Shown in pieces: positions 43,524-54,273 of a stretch of DNA of 64,000 nucleotides (positions are counted from its first letter, which is position 1; each line of letters begins with the position of its first letter). The notes beneath the pieces were generated by a model. The model did no database searches and had not been told where the DNA came from. It saw only the letters and a list, made by a program, of their open reading frames with translations. This stretch comes from CAVZAB01 sp963773155. GTDB lineage: Bacteria > Pseudomonadota > Alphaproteobacteria > Rhizobiales > Beijerinckiaceae. Location of the stretch: the NCBI GenBank assembly GCA_963773155.1, contig CAVZAB010000004.1:169117-233116 (forward strand), read 5' to 3'. A program made the translations under genes and the position numbers.

Positions 43524-44383
43524 TGCATCTTCCTTGCATTCGATCCGGATGGCTCAGGCCGGCCGGCGGTCCGCAGACCGCCGGCAATCTCCGCAACCAA
43601 TCGGGTTATGCTGGTGAGCGTCGAAGATGTCGCCCTGCCGTCCTTGTCGAGGGAGGCTTTGAGGGCGTCGATCAGTGCGGTTCCAACGACGACGCCGTCG
43701 GCATGTGCGGCAATCGCCGCAGCATTGGCGGCATTCTTTACGCCGAATCCGACGGCCACCGGCAATGTTGTATGGCGCTTGATCCGTTGCACGGCATCGC
43801 CGACTTTGCCGTAATCTGGGATGGCGGCGCCAGTAATACCGGTGATCGACACGTAATAGACGAAGCCCGATGTGTTGGCGAGAACGGCCGGCAGCCGTCG
43901 ATCGTCGGTTGTCGGTGTTGCCAAGCGAATGAAATTGAGGCCCCTCGCCAAAGCCGGCAGGCAGAGTTCAGAATCCTCCTCCGGCGGCAAGTCGACGATG
44001 ATCAGCCCGTCAATGCCGGCCGCCTTCGCATCGGCGAGAAACCGCTCGACGCCGTAGACATAGATGGGATTATAATAGCCCATCAGCACGAGCGGCGTGT
44101 CGGAATCGAAGGACCGAAAGTCTGCCGCAAGTTTCAGCGTCTTGGCGAGCGTCTGACCGGCGGCAAGCGCTCTCAGGCCGGCCGCCTGAATCGAGGGGCC
44201 GTCGGCCATCGGATCGGTGAAGGGCATGCCGATCTCAATGACGTCGGCGCCAGCCGCGGGCAGCGCCCTGACAATCGCCAGCGATGTCTCGAAATCCGGG
44301 TCGCCGGCCATCACAAAGGTCACCAACGCAGCGCGTCCATCCCCGGCGAGCCGGGCAAAGCGATGATCGATGCGGGTCGTCAT
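43520..44383 (-). CDS. trpA: Tryptophan synthase alpha subunit
   Basis: A 287-residue TIM barrel that cleaves indole-3-glycerol phosphate. The catalytic glutamate and aspartate lie in DVIEIGMPFTDPMADGPSIQ and DGLIIVDLPPEED; the phosphate-binding loops are YYVSITGITGA and VAVGFGVKNAANAAA. I start at ATG 44383 (MTTRIDHRFARLAGDGRAAL), not at the far upstream start of the open frame, which runs back inside trpB. It overlaps trpB by 4 bp (ATGA) and accD by 4 bp. Confidence 0.97.
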   Translation of the reverse strand: MTTRIDHRFARLAGDGRAALVTFVMAGDPDFETSLAIVRALPAAGADVIEIGMPFTDPMADGPSIQAAGLRALAAGQTLAKTLKLAADFRSFDSDTPLVLMGYYNPIYVYGVERFLADAKAAGIDGLIIVDLPPEEDSELCLPALARGLNFIRLATPTTDDRRLPAVLANTSGFVYYVSITGITGAAIPDYGKVGDAVQRIKRHTTLPVAVGFGVKNAANAAAIAAHADGVVVGTALIDALKASLDKDGRATSSTLTSITRLVAEIAGGLRTAGRPEPSGSNARKMQ

Positions 44384-45591
44384 CCCATGCCCCCTAGCTG
44401 GTCGGCGACGGTGAAAATGTCCTTGTCGCCGCGCCCGCAGAGATTCATGACCATCAAATGGTCGTTCGGCAGCCGGGGTGCAAGCTCGATGACCTTGGCG
44501 AGAGCGTGGCTCGGCTCGAGCGCCGGGATGATGCCCTCCAACCGGCAGCACAATTGGAAGGCCGCCAGCGCCTCGTCGTCGGTCGCCGACAGATAGGTGA
44601 CCCGGCCGGATTCCTTGAGGAAGGCGTGTTCGGGGCCGACGCCGGGATAGTCGAGGCCGGCCGAGATCGAATGGCCTTCGACGATCTGGCCGTCGGCGTC
44701 CATCAGCAGATAGGTCCGGTTGCCATGCAGGACGCCCGGTGCCCCCCCGGTCAGCGAGGCGGCATGAGCGCCGCTCGCGAGGCCATGGCCGGCCGCCTCG
44801 ACGCCAAAGATTTCGATCTGGCGGTCGTCGAGGAAGGGGTGGAACAGGCCGATCGCATTCGAGCCGCCGCCTATGCAGGCGACGAGGCTGTCCGGGAGGC
44901 GACCCTCGGCCTTCAACATCTGCTCGCGGGTCTCGTGGCCGATGATCGACTGGAAATCGCGCACCATGGCCGGATAGGGATGCGGCCCGGCCGCCGTGCC
45001 GATGCAATAGAAGGTGGTGTCGACATTGGTCACCCAGTCGCGCAACGCCTCGTTCATTGCATCTTTGAGGGTCTTGGACCCGGACTGGACAGGCCGGACT
45101 TCGGCGCCGAGCATCTTCATCCGGAAGACATTGGGCTTCTGCCGTTCGACATCGACGGCGCCCATGTAGACGATGCAGGGAAGACCATATTTGGCGCAGG
45201 CAGTGGCAGTCGCCACACCATGCTGGCCGGCCCCGGTCTCGGCAATGATGCGCGGCTTGCCCATGCGCCGGGCCAGCAGAATCTGGCCGAGTACATTGTT
45301 GATTTTATGAGCGCCGGTGTGGTTCAACTCGTCACGCTTGAAATAGACTTTCGCGCCGCCGAGATGGGTCGTCATCCGCTCGGCAAAGTAGAGCGGGCTC
45401 GGCCGCCCGACATAATGGGTGAGCAGACCTTCGAGTTCGCGGTGGAATTCGGGGTCGGCTTTTGCAGCGGCATAAGCGGCTTCCAATTGCAGGATCAGCG
45501 GCATCAGGGTTTCGGCGACGAAGCGGCCGCCGAAAATGCCAAAGTGACCGCGCTCGTCGGGCCCGGTTCGAAACGAATTGGGGCTAGCCAT
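44380..45591 (-). CDS. trpB: Tryptophan synthase beta subunit
   Basis: A 403-residue PLP enzyme that condenses indole and serine. The cofactor lysine is in DELNHTGAHKINNVLGQILL, the substrate carboxylate loop in ETGAGQHGVATATACA, and the phosphate-binding loop in VACIGGGSNAIGLFHPFLDD. The ATG at 45591 (MASPNSFRTGPDERGHFGIF) is the conserved start; the upstream extension of the frame lies inside trpF. It overlaps the trpF 3' end by 8 bp, which indicates translational coupling. Confidence 0.97.
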   Translation of the reverse strand: MASPNSFRTGPDERGHFGIFGGRFVAETLMPLILQLEAAYAAAKADPEFHRELEGLLTHYVGRPSPLYFAERMTTHLGGAKVYFKRDELNHTGAHKINNVLGQILLARRMGKPRIIAETGAGQHGVATATACAKYGLPCIVYMGAVDVERQKPNVFRMKMLGAEVRPVQSGSKTLKDAMNEALRDWVTNVDTTFYCIGTAAGPHPYPAMVRDFQSIIGHETREQMLKAEGRLPDSLVACIGGGSNAIGLFHPFLDDRQIEIFGVEAAGHGLASGAHAASLTGGAPGVLHGNRTYLLMDADGQIVEGHSISAGLDYPGVGPEHAFLKESGRVTYLSATDDEALAAFQLCCRLEGIIPALEPSHALAKVIELAPRLPNDHLMVMNLCGRGDKDIFTVADQLGGMG

Positions 45592-46267
45592 CTCGACCAA
45601 ATCTGGATCCTCTTGTCTCACCATCGGCGGCCGTGCGGGCACTTGCGATGAATTGGATGATTCTGTCCACGTCCTTTTCGCCTGGCGCCCGTTCGACGCC
45701 CGAGGAAACATCGAGCCCCCATGGCTGGATCCGGCAAATTGCTGCCTCGACATTGGCGGGGGTCAGGCCCCCTGACAGCATGAAGGGCAGGCCGGGGTCA
45801 AGCGCATCGAGGATCGACCAATCGAACGGCGCCCCATGGCCGCCGGGATAGGCAGCATCCTTCGGCGGCTTGGCGTCGATCAAGAGGTGGCGGGCAATGC
45901 CCGCATAAGGAGCGATGGCGGCGAGATCGCGCCTTTGCGCGACCCCGACAGCCTTCAGGACGGGGCGGTCGAAGCGGGTCTGGATGAAGCCGACGCGCTC
46001 CGGCGTTTCCTTGCCATGCAACTGGATCAGGTCCGCCCCCAAGGCATCGATGGCAGCGGCAATCGCCTCATCGACCGGATCAACCAGAAGCGCGACCTTG
46101 GCCGCCCGGCGCCCGACCTGCTTCGCCAGTTCCCGGGCCTTCGCCAGGCTGACGTAACGCGGGCTCTTGGCGACGAAGACGAAGCCGACCATGTCGGCGC
46201 CGGCCGCCAGCGCCGCCGCCAGCGTTTCGGATGTCGACAGGCCGCAGATCTTGATCACACAGGGCAT
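45584..46267 (-). CDS. trpF: Phosphoribosylanthranilate isomerase
   Basis: A 227-residue TIM barrel. The catalytic cysteine is in IKICGLSTSETLAAAL, the catalytic aspartate in VALLVDPVDEAI, and the phosphate loop in FMLSGGLTPANV and GLDVSSGVERAPGEKD. It catalyses the third step of tryptophan synthesis. First gene of the unit trpF-trpB-trpA-accD-folC; trpD/C/E are not here, a split typical of alphaproteobacteria. Confidence 0.97.
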   Translation of the reverse strand: MPCVIKICGLSTSETLAAALAAGADMVGFVFVAKSPRYVSLAKARELAKQVGRRAAKVALLVDPVDEAIAAAIDALGADLIQLHGKETPERVGFIQTRFDRPVLKAVGVAQRRDLAAIAPYAGIARHLLIDAKPPKDAAYPGGHGAPFDWSILDALDPGLPFMLSGGLTPANVEAAICRIQPWGLDVSSGVERAPGEKDVDRIIQFIASARTAADGETRGSRFGRDG

Positions 46268-46312
46268 GGGCGCCTGCCTGGCACGAAGGCGGTTGCGAGT
46301 AAAGATCGCCGA

Positions 46313-47269
46313 TCAGCCCGTCTCGGACCGGCGCCAGACTTCAATGGCCGCGGTCAAGTCCTCGATCGCCGCGCCAACCGACTTGAAGAGGGTGATATCG
46401 GCATCGGAACGGCGGCCGGCAAGGCCGCCGCGGCACAGCCCTGTCAGCCCTCCGACCACCCGATCCGGGGTCAAAGTGCCGGCAGCGAGTGCTGCGGCGA
46501 CATCGCCGCCTTCGCGCTTCGCCGCGTCGGTGTCGACGAAAATGCGGGCCCTCGCCAGCGCCGCATCGTCAACCTCGCGCATCGCCAGATTGAATGCCCC
46601 GACCAGGTCGATGTGGACACCAGGTCTGAGCCAGGCCCCCATTACGAGTGGTGTGCGCGACAGCGTCGCGCATGAGATAATGTCAGCCTCGGCCACGCGC
46701 TGCGGGAGATTCTCGACGATATCAATGTCGAGCGGCATGCCGGCGAGGTCTCGTTTGAGACGCTCGGCGCCGGCCCGCCGATGGTTCCACAGGCTGACCC
46801 GCTGCAGCGGCCGGACGGCAGCGTGGGCCCGGATCAGAAACGGCGCCAGTGCGCCACTGCCGATCATGACGAGGTGGGCGCTGTCGTGGCGCGCCAAATG
46901 GCGAGCGGCAAGCGCCGAAGCCGCCGCCGTCCGCCACAGTGTCAGTCGAGCGCCATCGAGCAGAGCCAACGGCGCGCCAGTCGCACCGGATTGCAGCAAG
47001 TAAACACCCATGATCGAGGGCAGGCCGCGCTTACCATTGGTGGGAAAAATATCGACGATCTTGGTGCCGATAAAGGCATTGGTGCCGGGCGTATCGTTCG
47101 TCCAGGCGGGCATCAGCAAATGCGTCGGGTGGCCTTCGCCCTTGCCGATTTCATGGTGATGGCGATCCGGTGCGACAACGCTGTCATCGGCGAAGGCGGT
47201 CTGCAGCGCGTCGACGAGGGCGGGAAAATCGAGCCGCGCGTCGATCTCCTCGGCCGTGATGAATTTCAT
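46313..47269 (-). CDS. Ornithine cyclodeaminase / mu-crystallin family protein
   Basis: A 318-residue NAD(P)-dependent protein. The N-terminal lobe starts MKFITAEEIDARLDFPALVD, and the Rossmann motif is LVMIGSGALAPFLIRAHAAV. Conserved GLPSIMGVYLLQSGATGAPL and the substrate lysine region GTKIVDIFPTN are present. Family members are ornithine cyclodeaminase, ketimine reductases or delta-1-pyrroline-2-carboxylate reductases; which one cannot be decided. I use ATG 47269; the longer frame upstream has no support. It sits 45 bp before trpF and may be co-transcribed with it. Confidence 0.88.
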   Translation of the reverse strand: MKFITAEEIDARLDFPALVDALQTAFADDSVVAPDRHHHEIGKGEGHPTHLLMPAWTNDTPGTNAFIGTKIVDIFPTNGKRGLPSIMGVYLLQSGATGAPLALLDGARLTLWRTAAASALAARHLARHDSAHLVMIGSGALAPFLIRAHAAVRPLQRVSLWNHRRAGAERLKRDLAGMPLDIDIVENLPQRVAEADIISCATLSRTPLVMGAWLRPGVHIDLVGAFNLAMREVDDAALARARIFVDTDAAKREGGDVAAALAAGTLTPDRVVGGLTGLCRGGLAGRRSDADITLFKSVGAAIEDLTAAIEVWRRSETG

Positions 47270-47466
47270 GCGCTCGGTCGAATGGCGATCAAGAAATACC
47301 TCCCCTTTGGCCAAACGGATCAGCAATGGCCCGGCGGCAGACGCAAGGCGGCGTGGTGCGCACGCGGCATGCCCAACCCTCGTCGACAAGCATCGGGCTG
47401 GTCCAAAAAATTGCCGGGCAAATTATCCCAAGAAATCCTGGCAAGTTCTATCTGCACAACAGTCGC

Positions 47467-47748
47467 CTAGCGGGCGGTGGCTCGCAACCTGTCGGCCTCC
47501 GCCCTTGCCCGGCGGGCGGCGCGGCGATGCTTGCCCTGGACCAGCCAGGCCGCGACACCTCCGAGCAAGACGCCAAGCATAATCGCAAGAATGACAATCA
47601 GGAACAGCGGGGCCGTCAGCGACAGATCTTCGCTCTGAGTGCCGAAAGGATCAAAATAAACGGTCACAGCCTGCCGATTGGCGATCGCAAATAGAATTGC
47701 AACGAGTGCCAGCGGCACCAAGATCAGCGCCTTGAAGGCCGCCTTCAT
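47467..47748 (-). CDS. lapA: LapA-domain (DUF1049) inner-membrane protein
   Basis: A 93-residue protein with two membrane helices (ALILVPLALVAILFAIANRQ and PLFLIVILAIMLGVLLGGVA) and a basic C-terminal tail (KHRRAARRARAEADRLRA). The sequence IANRQAVTVYFDPF between them is the LapA signature. LapA works with LapB in controlling lipopolysaccharide synthesis in enterics; here the symbol is by domain. It follows ihfB by 32 bp in the common ihfB-lapA order. Confidence 0.87.
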   Translation of the reverse strand: MKAAFKALILVPLALVAILFAIANRQAVTVYFDPFGTQSEDLSLTAPLFLIVILAIMLGVLLGGVAAWLVQGKHRRAARRARAEADRLRATAR

Positions 47749-47780
47749 GTTTTGCTCCCTTGCGCGACGCCCTGGCTGAT

Positions 47781-48068
47781 TTACGCGCCGCGATCGTTGA
47801 GCTGTTCGCGTAATTCCTTGCCGGTTTTGAAAAAGGGCACCACCTTCTCCTCTACCGCAACATTCTCGCCGGTCCGCGGATTGCGGCCGAGCCGCGCCTC
47901 GCGCTGTTTGACCGAGAAGGCGCCGAAGCCGCGCAATTCCACGCGGTCGCCGCGCGCCAATGCTTTGGTGATCTCGTCGAGGATCGCGTTGACGATATTC
48001 TCGACATCTCGTTGGTAAAGATGCGGATTGCGATCGGCGATCTTCTGCACCAGCTCCGACTTGATCAC
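47781..48068 (-). CDS. ihfB: Integration host factor subunit beta
   Basis: A 95-residue HU/IHF protein. ELVQKIADRNPHLYQRDVEN is the dimer region, and the DNA-bending arm is ELRGFGAFSVKQREARLGRN with PRTGENVAVEEK. IHF bends specific DNA sites in recombination, replication and transcription. The start is GTG at 48068 (reading MIKSELVQK), with GAGGGGG upstream; an ATG eight codons earlier adds non-conserved residues. Follows sppA. Confidence 0.95.
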   Translation of the reverse strand: MIKSELVQKIADRNPHLYQRDVENIVNAILDEITKALARGDRVELRGFGAFSVKQREARLGRNPRTGENVAVEEKVVPFFKTGKELREQLNDRGA

Positions 48069-48146
48069 TTGCGCCCCCTCAGCCAACTGCACGCTCTGGC
48101 CGTCAGTTCAGCCCTCGGCGGGCCCGGCCGACCAGCCGTAAATAAC

Positions 48147-49106
48147 TCAGTCCATTGAAGAAGCTTGCCAAACCGATACCAGACCGTCAAGCAAGTGTGC
48201 GCCGGCTTGATCACTGTTGCGCTGCACTAGGGCGAAAAGCGGGCCGAGGCCTAGCGAACTGGCAAGGGTGGCGAAGACGCCAAGACCGAGACTGTCGAAG
48301 CGTCGATTGGGCCGCCAGGTGCGCACTGGCAGTCCTTTGGCGATTCCCTTCTGCGCCTCGAGCCAGGCAATTGCTTCGCGCTCGCCGCCAATCTCGTCGA
48401 CCAGTTTTAGCCCGATGCCCTGCCGGCCAGTGAAGACCCGCCCGTCAGCGACCTGCGCCAATTCCGCATCAGAGAGCTGGCGCCTTGTCTTGACCAATCC
48501 CTTGAACCAATCGAAGGAATCGCCAACCAGCGCCGCCAAAGCCGCCCGTGCCGCTTCGCTGGTCGGCTCAAACCCGTTTGGCGAGGCCTTGAGCGGCGAG
48601 GATTTCACCTCTTCGACCTTGACGCCGAGTGTATCGAGCAATTTCGACAGGTTCGGATATTGAAACAATACGCCGATCGAGCCGACCAGCGAATTGCCGC
48701 GGGCGACGATCTGATCGGCGGCGAGCGCCGCGACATAACCGCCCGAGGCCGCCATCGTGCCGACCACGGCGACAACCGGCTTCTTCTCGGCGACATGCCG
48801 GATCTCGTCATAGAGGCGTTCGGCCCCGGTCGTGGTGCCGCCGGGGCTCTCGATCGACACGAGGAGCGCCGTGGCATTCGAATCGCGAATGTCGCCCAGA
48901 AGCTTCAAGGTCTTTTCGTCGCCGGTAATGATCCCCTGAATGTCGATGCGGGCGATGTGCGGGCCATGACCGGAAAAGCGAGCGGCAAGACCGATCGCCG
49001 CAAGGCCGGCAATGGCGAGTGCTGCGAGCCGCCAGAAGGTCAGCTTGCGCCGGAGCTGGCGACGATCGACGATGAAATCGGCAGAATTCGGATCAGACAT
49101 GGTCAT
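48147..49106 (-). CDS. sppA: Signal peptide peptidase SppA (S49 family)
   Basis: A 319-residue single-domain SppA. One N-terminal membrane helix (RLAALAIAGLAAIGLAARFS) anchors it facing the periplasm. The nucleophile serine is in VGTMAASGGYVAALAAD and the catalytic lysine in VEEVKSSPLKASPNGFEP. It degrades cleaved signal peptides in the membrane. Lies between rpsA and ihfB, the usual alphaproteobacterial order. Confidence 0.95.
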   Translation of the reverse strand: MTMSDPNSADFIVDRRQLRRKLTFWRLAALAIAGLAAIGLAARFSGHGPHIARIDIQGIITGDEKTLKLLGDIRDSNATALLVSIESPGGTTTGAERLYDEIRHVAEKKPVVAVVGTMAASGGYVAALAADQIVARGNSLVGSIGVLFQYPNLSKLLDTLGVKVEEVKSSPLKASPNGFEPTSEAARAALAALVGDSFDWFKGLVKTRRQLSDAELAQVADGRVFTGRQGIGLKLVDEIGGEREAIAWLEAQKGIAKGLPVRTWRPNRRFDSLGLGVFATLASSLGLGPLFALVQRNSDQAGAHLLDGLVSVWQASSMD

Positions 49107-49259
49107 GCGGGAGCTCGCTTCAAACCCAGCCGGCTGCAGCCAATCGGCGCTTCACCCGGTCGCGGCGCGCCGGACCCTAGTCCGAGGATCGGCGCGAGGC
49201 AAGTCGGCCGGCAACCGCCGCGACTGGCCGCCTGGGCCTTGCCGCTAGCCGGCTCGCGT

Positions 49260-51023
<1,764 letters not shown>

Positions 51024-51133
51024 TCTATCTCCTGAGGTGCCTTTTCGAGGCGGCGCCGGCGGGTTGGTGTTGCACAAGTCTCCTAGCACCGACGTCCCCG
51101 GACCTTGGATCGGGGATCCGCCCCTAGAGGCGG

Positions 51134-51147
51134 CCGGCGCATGCCGG
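51134..51147 (-). promoter_or_regulatory. Small hairpin in the rpsA leader
   Basis: CCGGC-GCAT-GCCGG can form a 5-bp stem within the 258-base gap between cmk and rpsA. The whole gap is GC-rich and could hold a structured leader for S1 autoregulation. The stem is short and may be chance. Confidence 0.3.
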
Positions 51148-51281
51148 TGCGTGGAAACTTTCGTTAAAGATAAGGATGGGCAGCCGTCCGAGGCCACCTG
51201 AACCCGCGTCTCCATAGCAAGTTCGATTTCGTCCGGCAAGCCCGCGTCGATCGCCCGTAGGCATTCCAGCAACCGAGCGCC

Positions 51282-51929
51282 TCAATGCGCCGGTGGGACA
51301 GAACCGGCGGAGGTCCTGGCTCGGACAATGGCAAGCGCCGCAGCAAAGGAATCCTCGACGTCGAGGCTGGTGGTGTCGAGCACGACGGCGTCGCTGGCCG
51401 CCCTGAGCGGCGAGGCGCCGCGGCCGGAATCCCGCTCGTCCCGGCGCTTTATATCGGCGAGTATCGTGGCATAATCGACCTTTTCGCCGCGCGCGGCCAA
51501 TTCAAGCGCGCGCCGATGGGCCCGCGTATCGGCACTTGCGGTCACGAAAATCTTCACGTCTGCCGCAGGACAAATCATTGTTCCGATATCGCGGCCGTCG
51601 AGTACGGCGCCCTGCGGCCGTTGGGCGAAACTGCGCTGGATATCAATGAGCGCCGCCCGGACCCCGGGAATCGCCGCGACCAGCGAGGCAGCCTCTCCCA
51701 TTTCCCGGGTCCGAAGCCGGCCTTCGTCAAAATCGGTAAGCGCCAGACCGCGCGCCGCCTGAATGGCGGCCGGCGCATCGTCGGCGCGCCGGCCGGCGTC
51801 GATCAGAGCAAAGGCGGTCGCCCGGTAGAGGAGACCCGTGTCGAGATGGGGCAATCCGAAATGCTCGGCGAGGCGACGCGCCAAAGTGCCCTTGCCGGAA
51901 GCGGCGGGCCCGTCAATGGCGATGATCAT
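51282..51929 (-). CDS. cmk: Cytidylate kinase
   Basis: A 215-residue P-loop kinase that phosphorylates CMP and dCMP. IAIDGPAASGKGTLARRLAE is the ATP-binding loop, LPHLDTGLLYRATAF binds CMP, and VLDGRDIGTMICPAADVKIF is conserved. Start ATG 51929. It lies 35 bp after aroA on the same strand, the classical aroA-cmk-rpsA order. Confidence 0.96.
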   Translation of the reverse strand: MIIAIDGPAASGKGTLARRLAEHFGLPHLDTGLLYRATAFALIDAGRRADDAPAAIQAARGLALTDFDEGRLRTREMGEAASLVAAIPGVRAALIDIQRSFAQRPQGAVLDGRDIGTMICPAADVKIFVTASADTRAHRRALELAARGEKVDYATILADIKRRDERDSGRGASPLRAASDAVVLDTTSLDVEDSFAAALAIVRARTSAGSVPPAH

Positions 51930-51964
51930 GCCTCCGGCATCCCGATCTCCAAAACCGGCCTCAA

Positions 51965-53318
51965 TTAGAGCGTGGCAAACTCGGCGCCGAGCACCGCCAG
52001 GGCCGATTTGAAGGTCGGAAAACTTGTTGCAATCATGCGCTCGTCGTCAATCGCCATCGGTTGCCGGCTGGCGAGTCCCATGACCAGAAAGCTCATGGCA
52101 ATGCGATGGTCAAGCTGGGTTTCGACCAGCCCGCCACCAGGGGGTCTGCCGCGACCGACCACGATCAGGTTGTCGGTTTCAACGCGATGCTCGACGCCGG
52201 CCTTGTCTAAGCCTGCGGCAACCGCCGCCAGACGGTCAGAATTCCTTCACCCGCAGCTCGTGCAGTCCCAGCATCCGCGTTTCGCCAGCAGCAAAGGCCG
52301 CGGCCACGGCGAGAACCGGATATTCGTCGATCATGGCCGGCGCCCGCACCGCGGGGACTTCGATTCCCTGGAGGTCGCTCGCCCGCACCCTCAGGTCAGC
52401 CACCTCCTCGCCGCCGGACAGACGCCGGTTCGATATCGTAATATCGGCCCCCATCTCGATGAGCGTTGCCAAAAGACCGGTGCGCAATGGGTTCATCATC
52501 ATGCCTTCGATCGAAATGTCGGAGCCTGGCACGATCAGCGCGGCAACGAGGGGGAAGGCAGCCGAAGACGGATCGGCCGGGACCGCGATCGGTCGGGCGA
52601 TCAATTCCGGGCGGCCGACCAGGACAATTTTGCGGCCGTACTCCCCGAACGGCTCCACCCGCACGTCAGCCCCGAAATGCTTGAGCAGTTTTTCGGTGTG
52701 GTCGCGCGTCGCCTCGGCCTCGATAATGGTGGTACGGCCCGGCGAATTGAGGGCCGCGAGCAACACCGCCGACTTGACCTGGGCAGAGGCGACGGGGGTT
52801 CTGTATTCGATCGGCGCCGGTTCGCTGGTTCCGCGCAAGCTCAAGGGGCAGCGGCCGCCCTCGGCCTGCGCCAGAACTTCGGCACCCATTCGCACCAGCG
52901 GGTCAAGAATTCGCCGCATGGGCCGCTTGCGCAGGGATGCATCACCGTCGAAAGTGGCGCGCACGGCGTGCCCGCCGACTACCCCCATCATCAGGCGGGA
53001 TCCCGTCCCGGCATTGCCGAAATCGAGGTCTGCGGCGGGTTCGAGCAGAGAGCCAATGCCCACTCCCTCGACGCGCCATTGGCCCTCGCCCTGCCGTTCG
53101 ATCGAGGCCCCCACGGCGCGGCAGGCGGCGGCCGTATGGAGGACGTCGTCGCCCTCGAGCAGACCGCTTATTCGGGTCTCGCCTTTGGTCAACAGTCCAA
53201 ATATCAGAGCCCTATGGGAAATTGACTTGTCACCGGGCGGCCTGATCCGCCCGCGCAGGGGGCCACACGGCCTGGCGGTCAGACCGTGTGAAGCGACCGG
53301 GGAGTTCGATTGGGGCAT
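51965..53318 (-). pseudogene. aroA: 5-enolpyruvylshikimate-3-phosphate synthase, one-base frameshift near the C-terminus
   Basis: The frame reads a full EPSP synthase (PPGDKSISHRALIFGLL, LDFGNAGTGSRLMMGV, SAQVKSAVLLAAL) up to HELRVKEF, where it meets a stop at 52236. Removing one T in GAATTCTGACC restores ESDRLAAVAAGLDKAGVEHR and the proper ending through MSFLVMGLASRQPM to GAEFATL at 51965. Without repair about 90 C-terminal residues, which shape the active site, are lost. This is the only recognisable aroA in the window and the shikimate pathway is essential, so a sequencing or assembly error is the likeliest cause. An upstream ATG at 53447 is possible. The active-site motif is the glyphosate-insensitive-like NAGTGSR variant. 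Confidence 0.88.
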
Positions 53319-53543
53319 GATGGCGACCGTTGGCTTCGAGAGATTGACCCCGCCGCCGGCTGGAATTGGCGGCTGGAGCTCGACATTTGTCCCGGCACGT
53401 AGCACGCTCGCCGCGCCGGTGTCATCAGCCGGAGGCTTCCGGCTCAACTTCTCATTTGACAGCCGCCCGCCGGCCGACTAACGGACCCCATTCAAAATGT
53501 TTGCTGGCCCAACGTGGCCATTTGGCTCAGGGATCAGACCATC

Positions 53544-53915
53544 GTGGCGAAACCCGATTTAGGTAGCAAGCGCCAGTGCCAGACATGCGGCGCAAAATTC
53601 TTTGATTTGAACAAATCGCCGATCCTGTGCCCCAAATGCGGGGCCGAGTTCGAAACTGTCGCCCTGGCACGGGCCCCAGCGCGGGCCGCGGCGGTTGCAG
53701 AAGACGAGGATGTGGCCGTTGATCCGGCCATTGAACTCGTTCCGATCGAAGATGCCGAGGAAGGCGGCGAAAAAGTGCCGGTCGTGGCCGACGATGACGT
53801 CGAGATCGAAGATGACGCAGGCGACGACGACACATTCCTGGCAGAAGAGGAGGAGGACGACGATGATGTCGCCGACCTTATCGACGGCGAGATCGAGGAC
53901 GACGAAGAGGCCTGA
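53544..53915 (+). CDS. TIGR02300 family protein (FYDLN acid domain)
   Basis: A 123-residue protein. The N-terminus has a zinc-ribbon-like pair CQTCGAKFFDLNKSPILCPK-type motif with the diagnostic FFDLN. The rest is extremely acidic, ending in long Asp/Glu runs (EEEEDDDDVADLIDGEIEDD). The family is found in alphaproteobacteria, usually divergent from aroA as here; its function is unknown. Start GTG 53544 (MAKPDLGSKRQCQTC); an ATG ten codons upstream is less likely. Confidence 0.92.
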   Translation: MAKPDLGSKRQCQTCGAKFFDLNKSPILCPKCGAEFETVALARAPARAAAVAEDEDVAVDPAIELVPIEDAEEGGEKVPVVADDDVEIEDDAGDDDTFLAEEEEDDDDVADLIDGEIEDDEEA

Positions 53916-54095
53916 CTTGCCCATGCTTCGGGGAAGGCTGCAGCGGGACCTGTCGATAGCTAATTAACTTGGCCGGCAGCGGGACCTTGTGGAGTGGCTG
54001 CCTTGTGTCTATATAGCGCGCCTCAATGCCTCTGCGGGCCGATCCGTTGGGGTGCGGATGAAAGATTGAAAGTGGATTGGTTTTAGACAATTCGT

Positions 54096-54171
54096 GGGGC
54101 CATAGCTCAGTTGGGAGAGCGCTTCAATGGCATTGAAGAGGTCGTCGGTTCAATTCCGTCTGGCTCCACCA
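54096..54171 (+). tRNA. tRNA-Ala (anticodon GGC)
   Basis: A full 76-nt cloverleaf. The acceptor stem GGGGCCA pairs with TGGCTCC, the D arm is GCTC-AGTTGGGA-GAGC, and the anticodon arm CTTCA-ATGGCAT-TGAAG carries GGC. The T arm contains GGTTCAATTCC and CCA is encoded. It reads GCC and GCU alanine codons. A tyrosine integrase begins about 100 bp downstream, making this a likely attachment site. Confidence 0.97.
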
Positions 54172-54273
54172 AAAATGTCGGCATTGGGTCAGGCACTTAG
54201 CTGACAACGCAATCTCGCTGATAACCCTGAAAAACCATTTTGTCACACCGCTTGTCACAACGACGAGCAGTCT

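Noticed and set aside
44384..45007. Upstream extension of the trpA reading frame
   Set aside because: Lies entirely inside trpB and is Arg/Gly/Pro-rich; the true TrpA start is at 44383.
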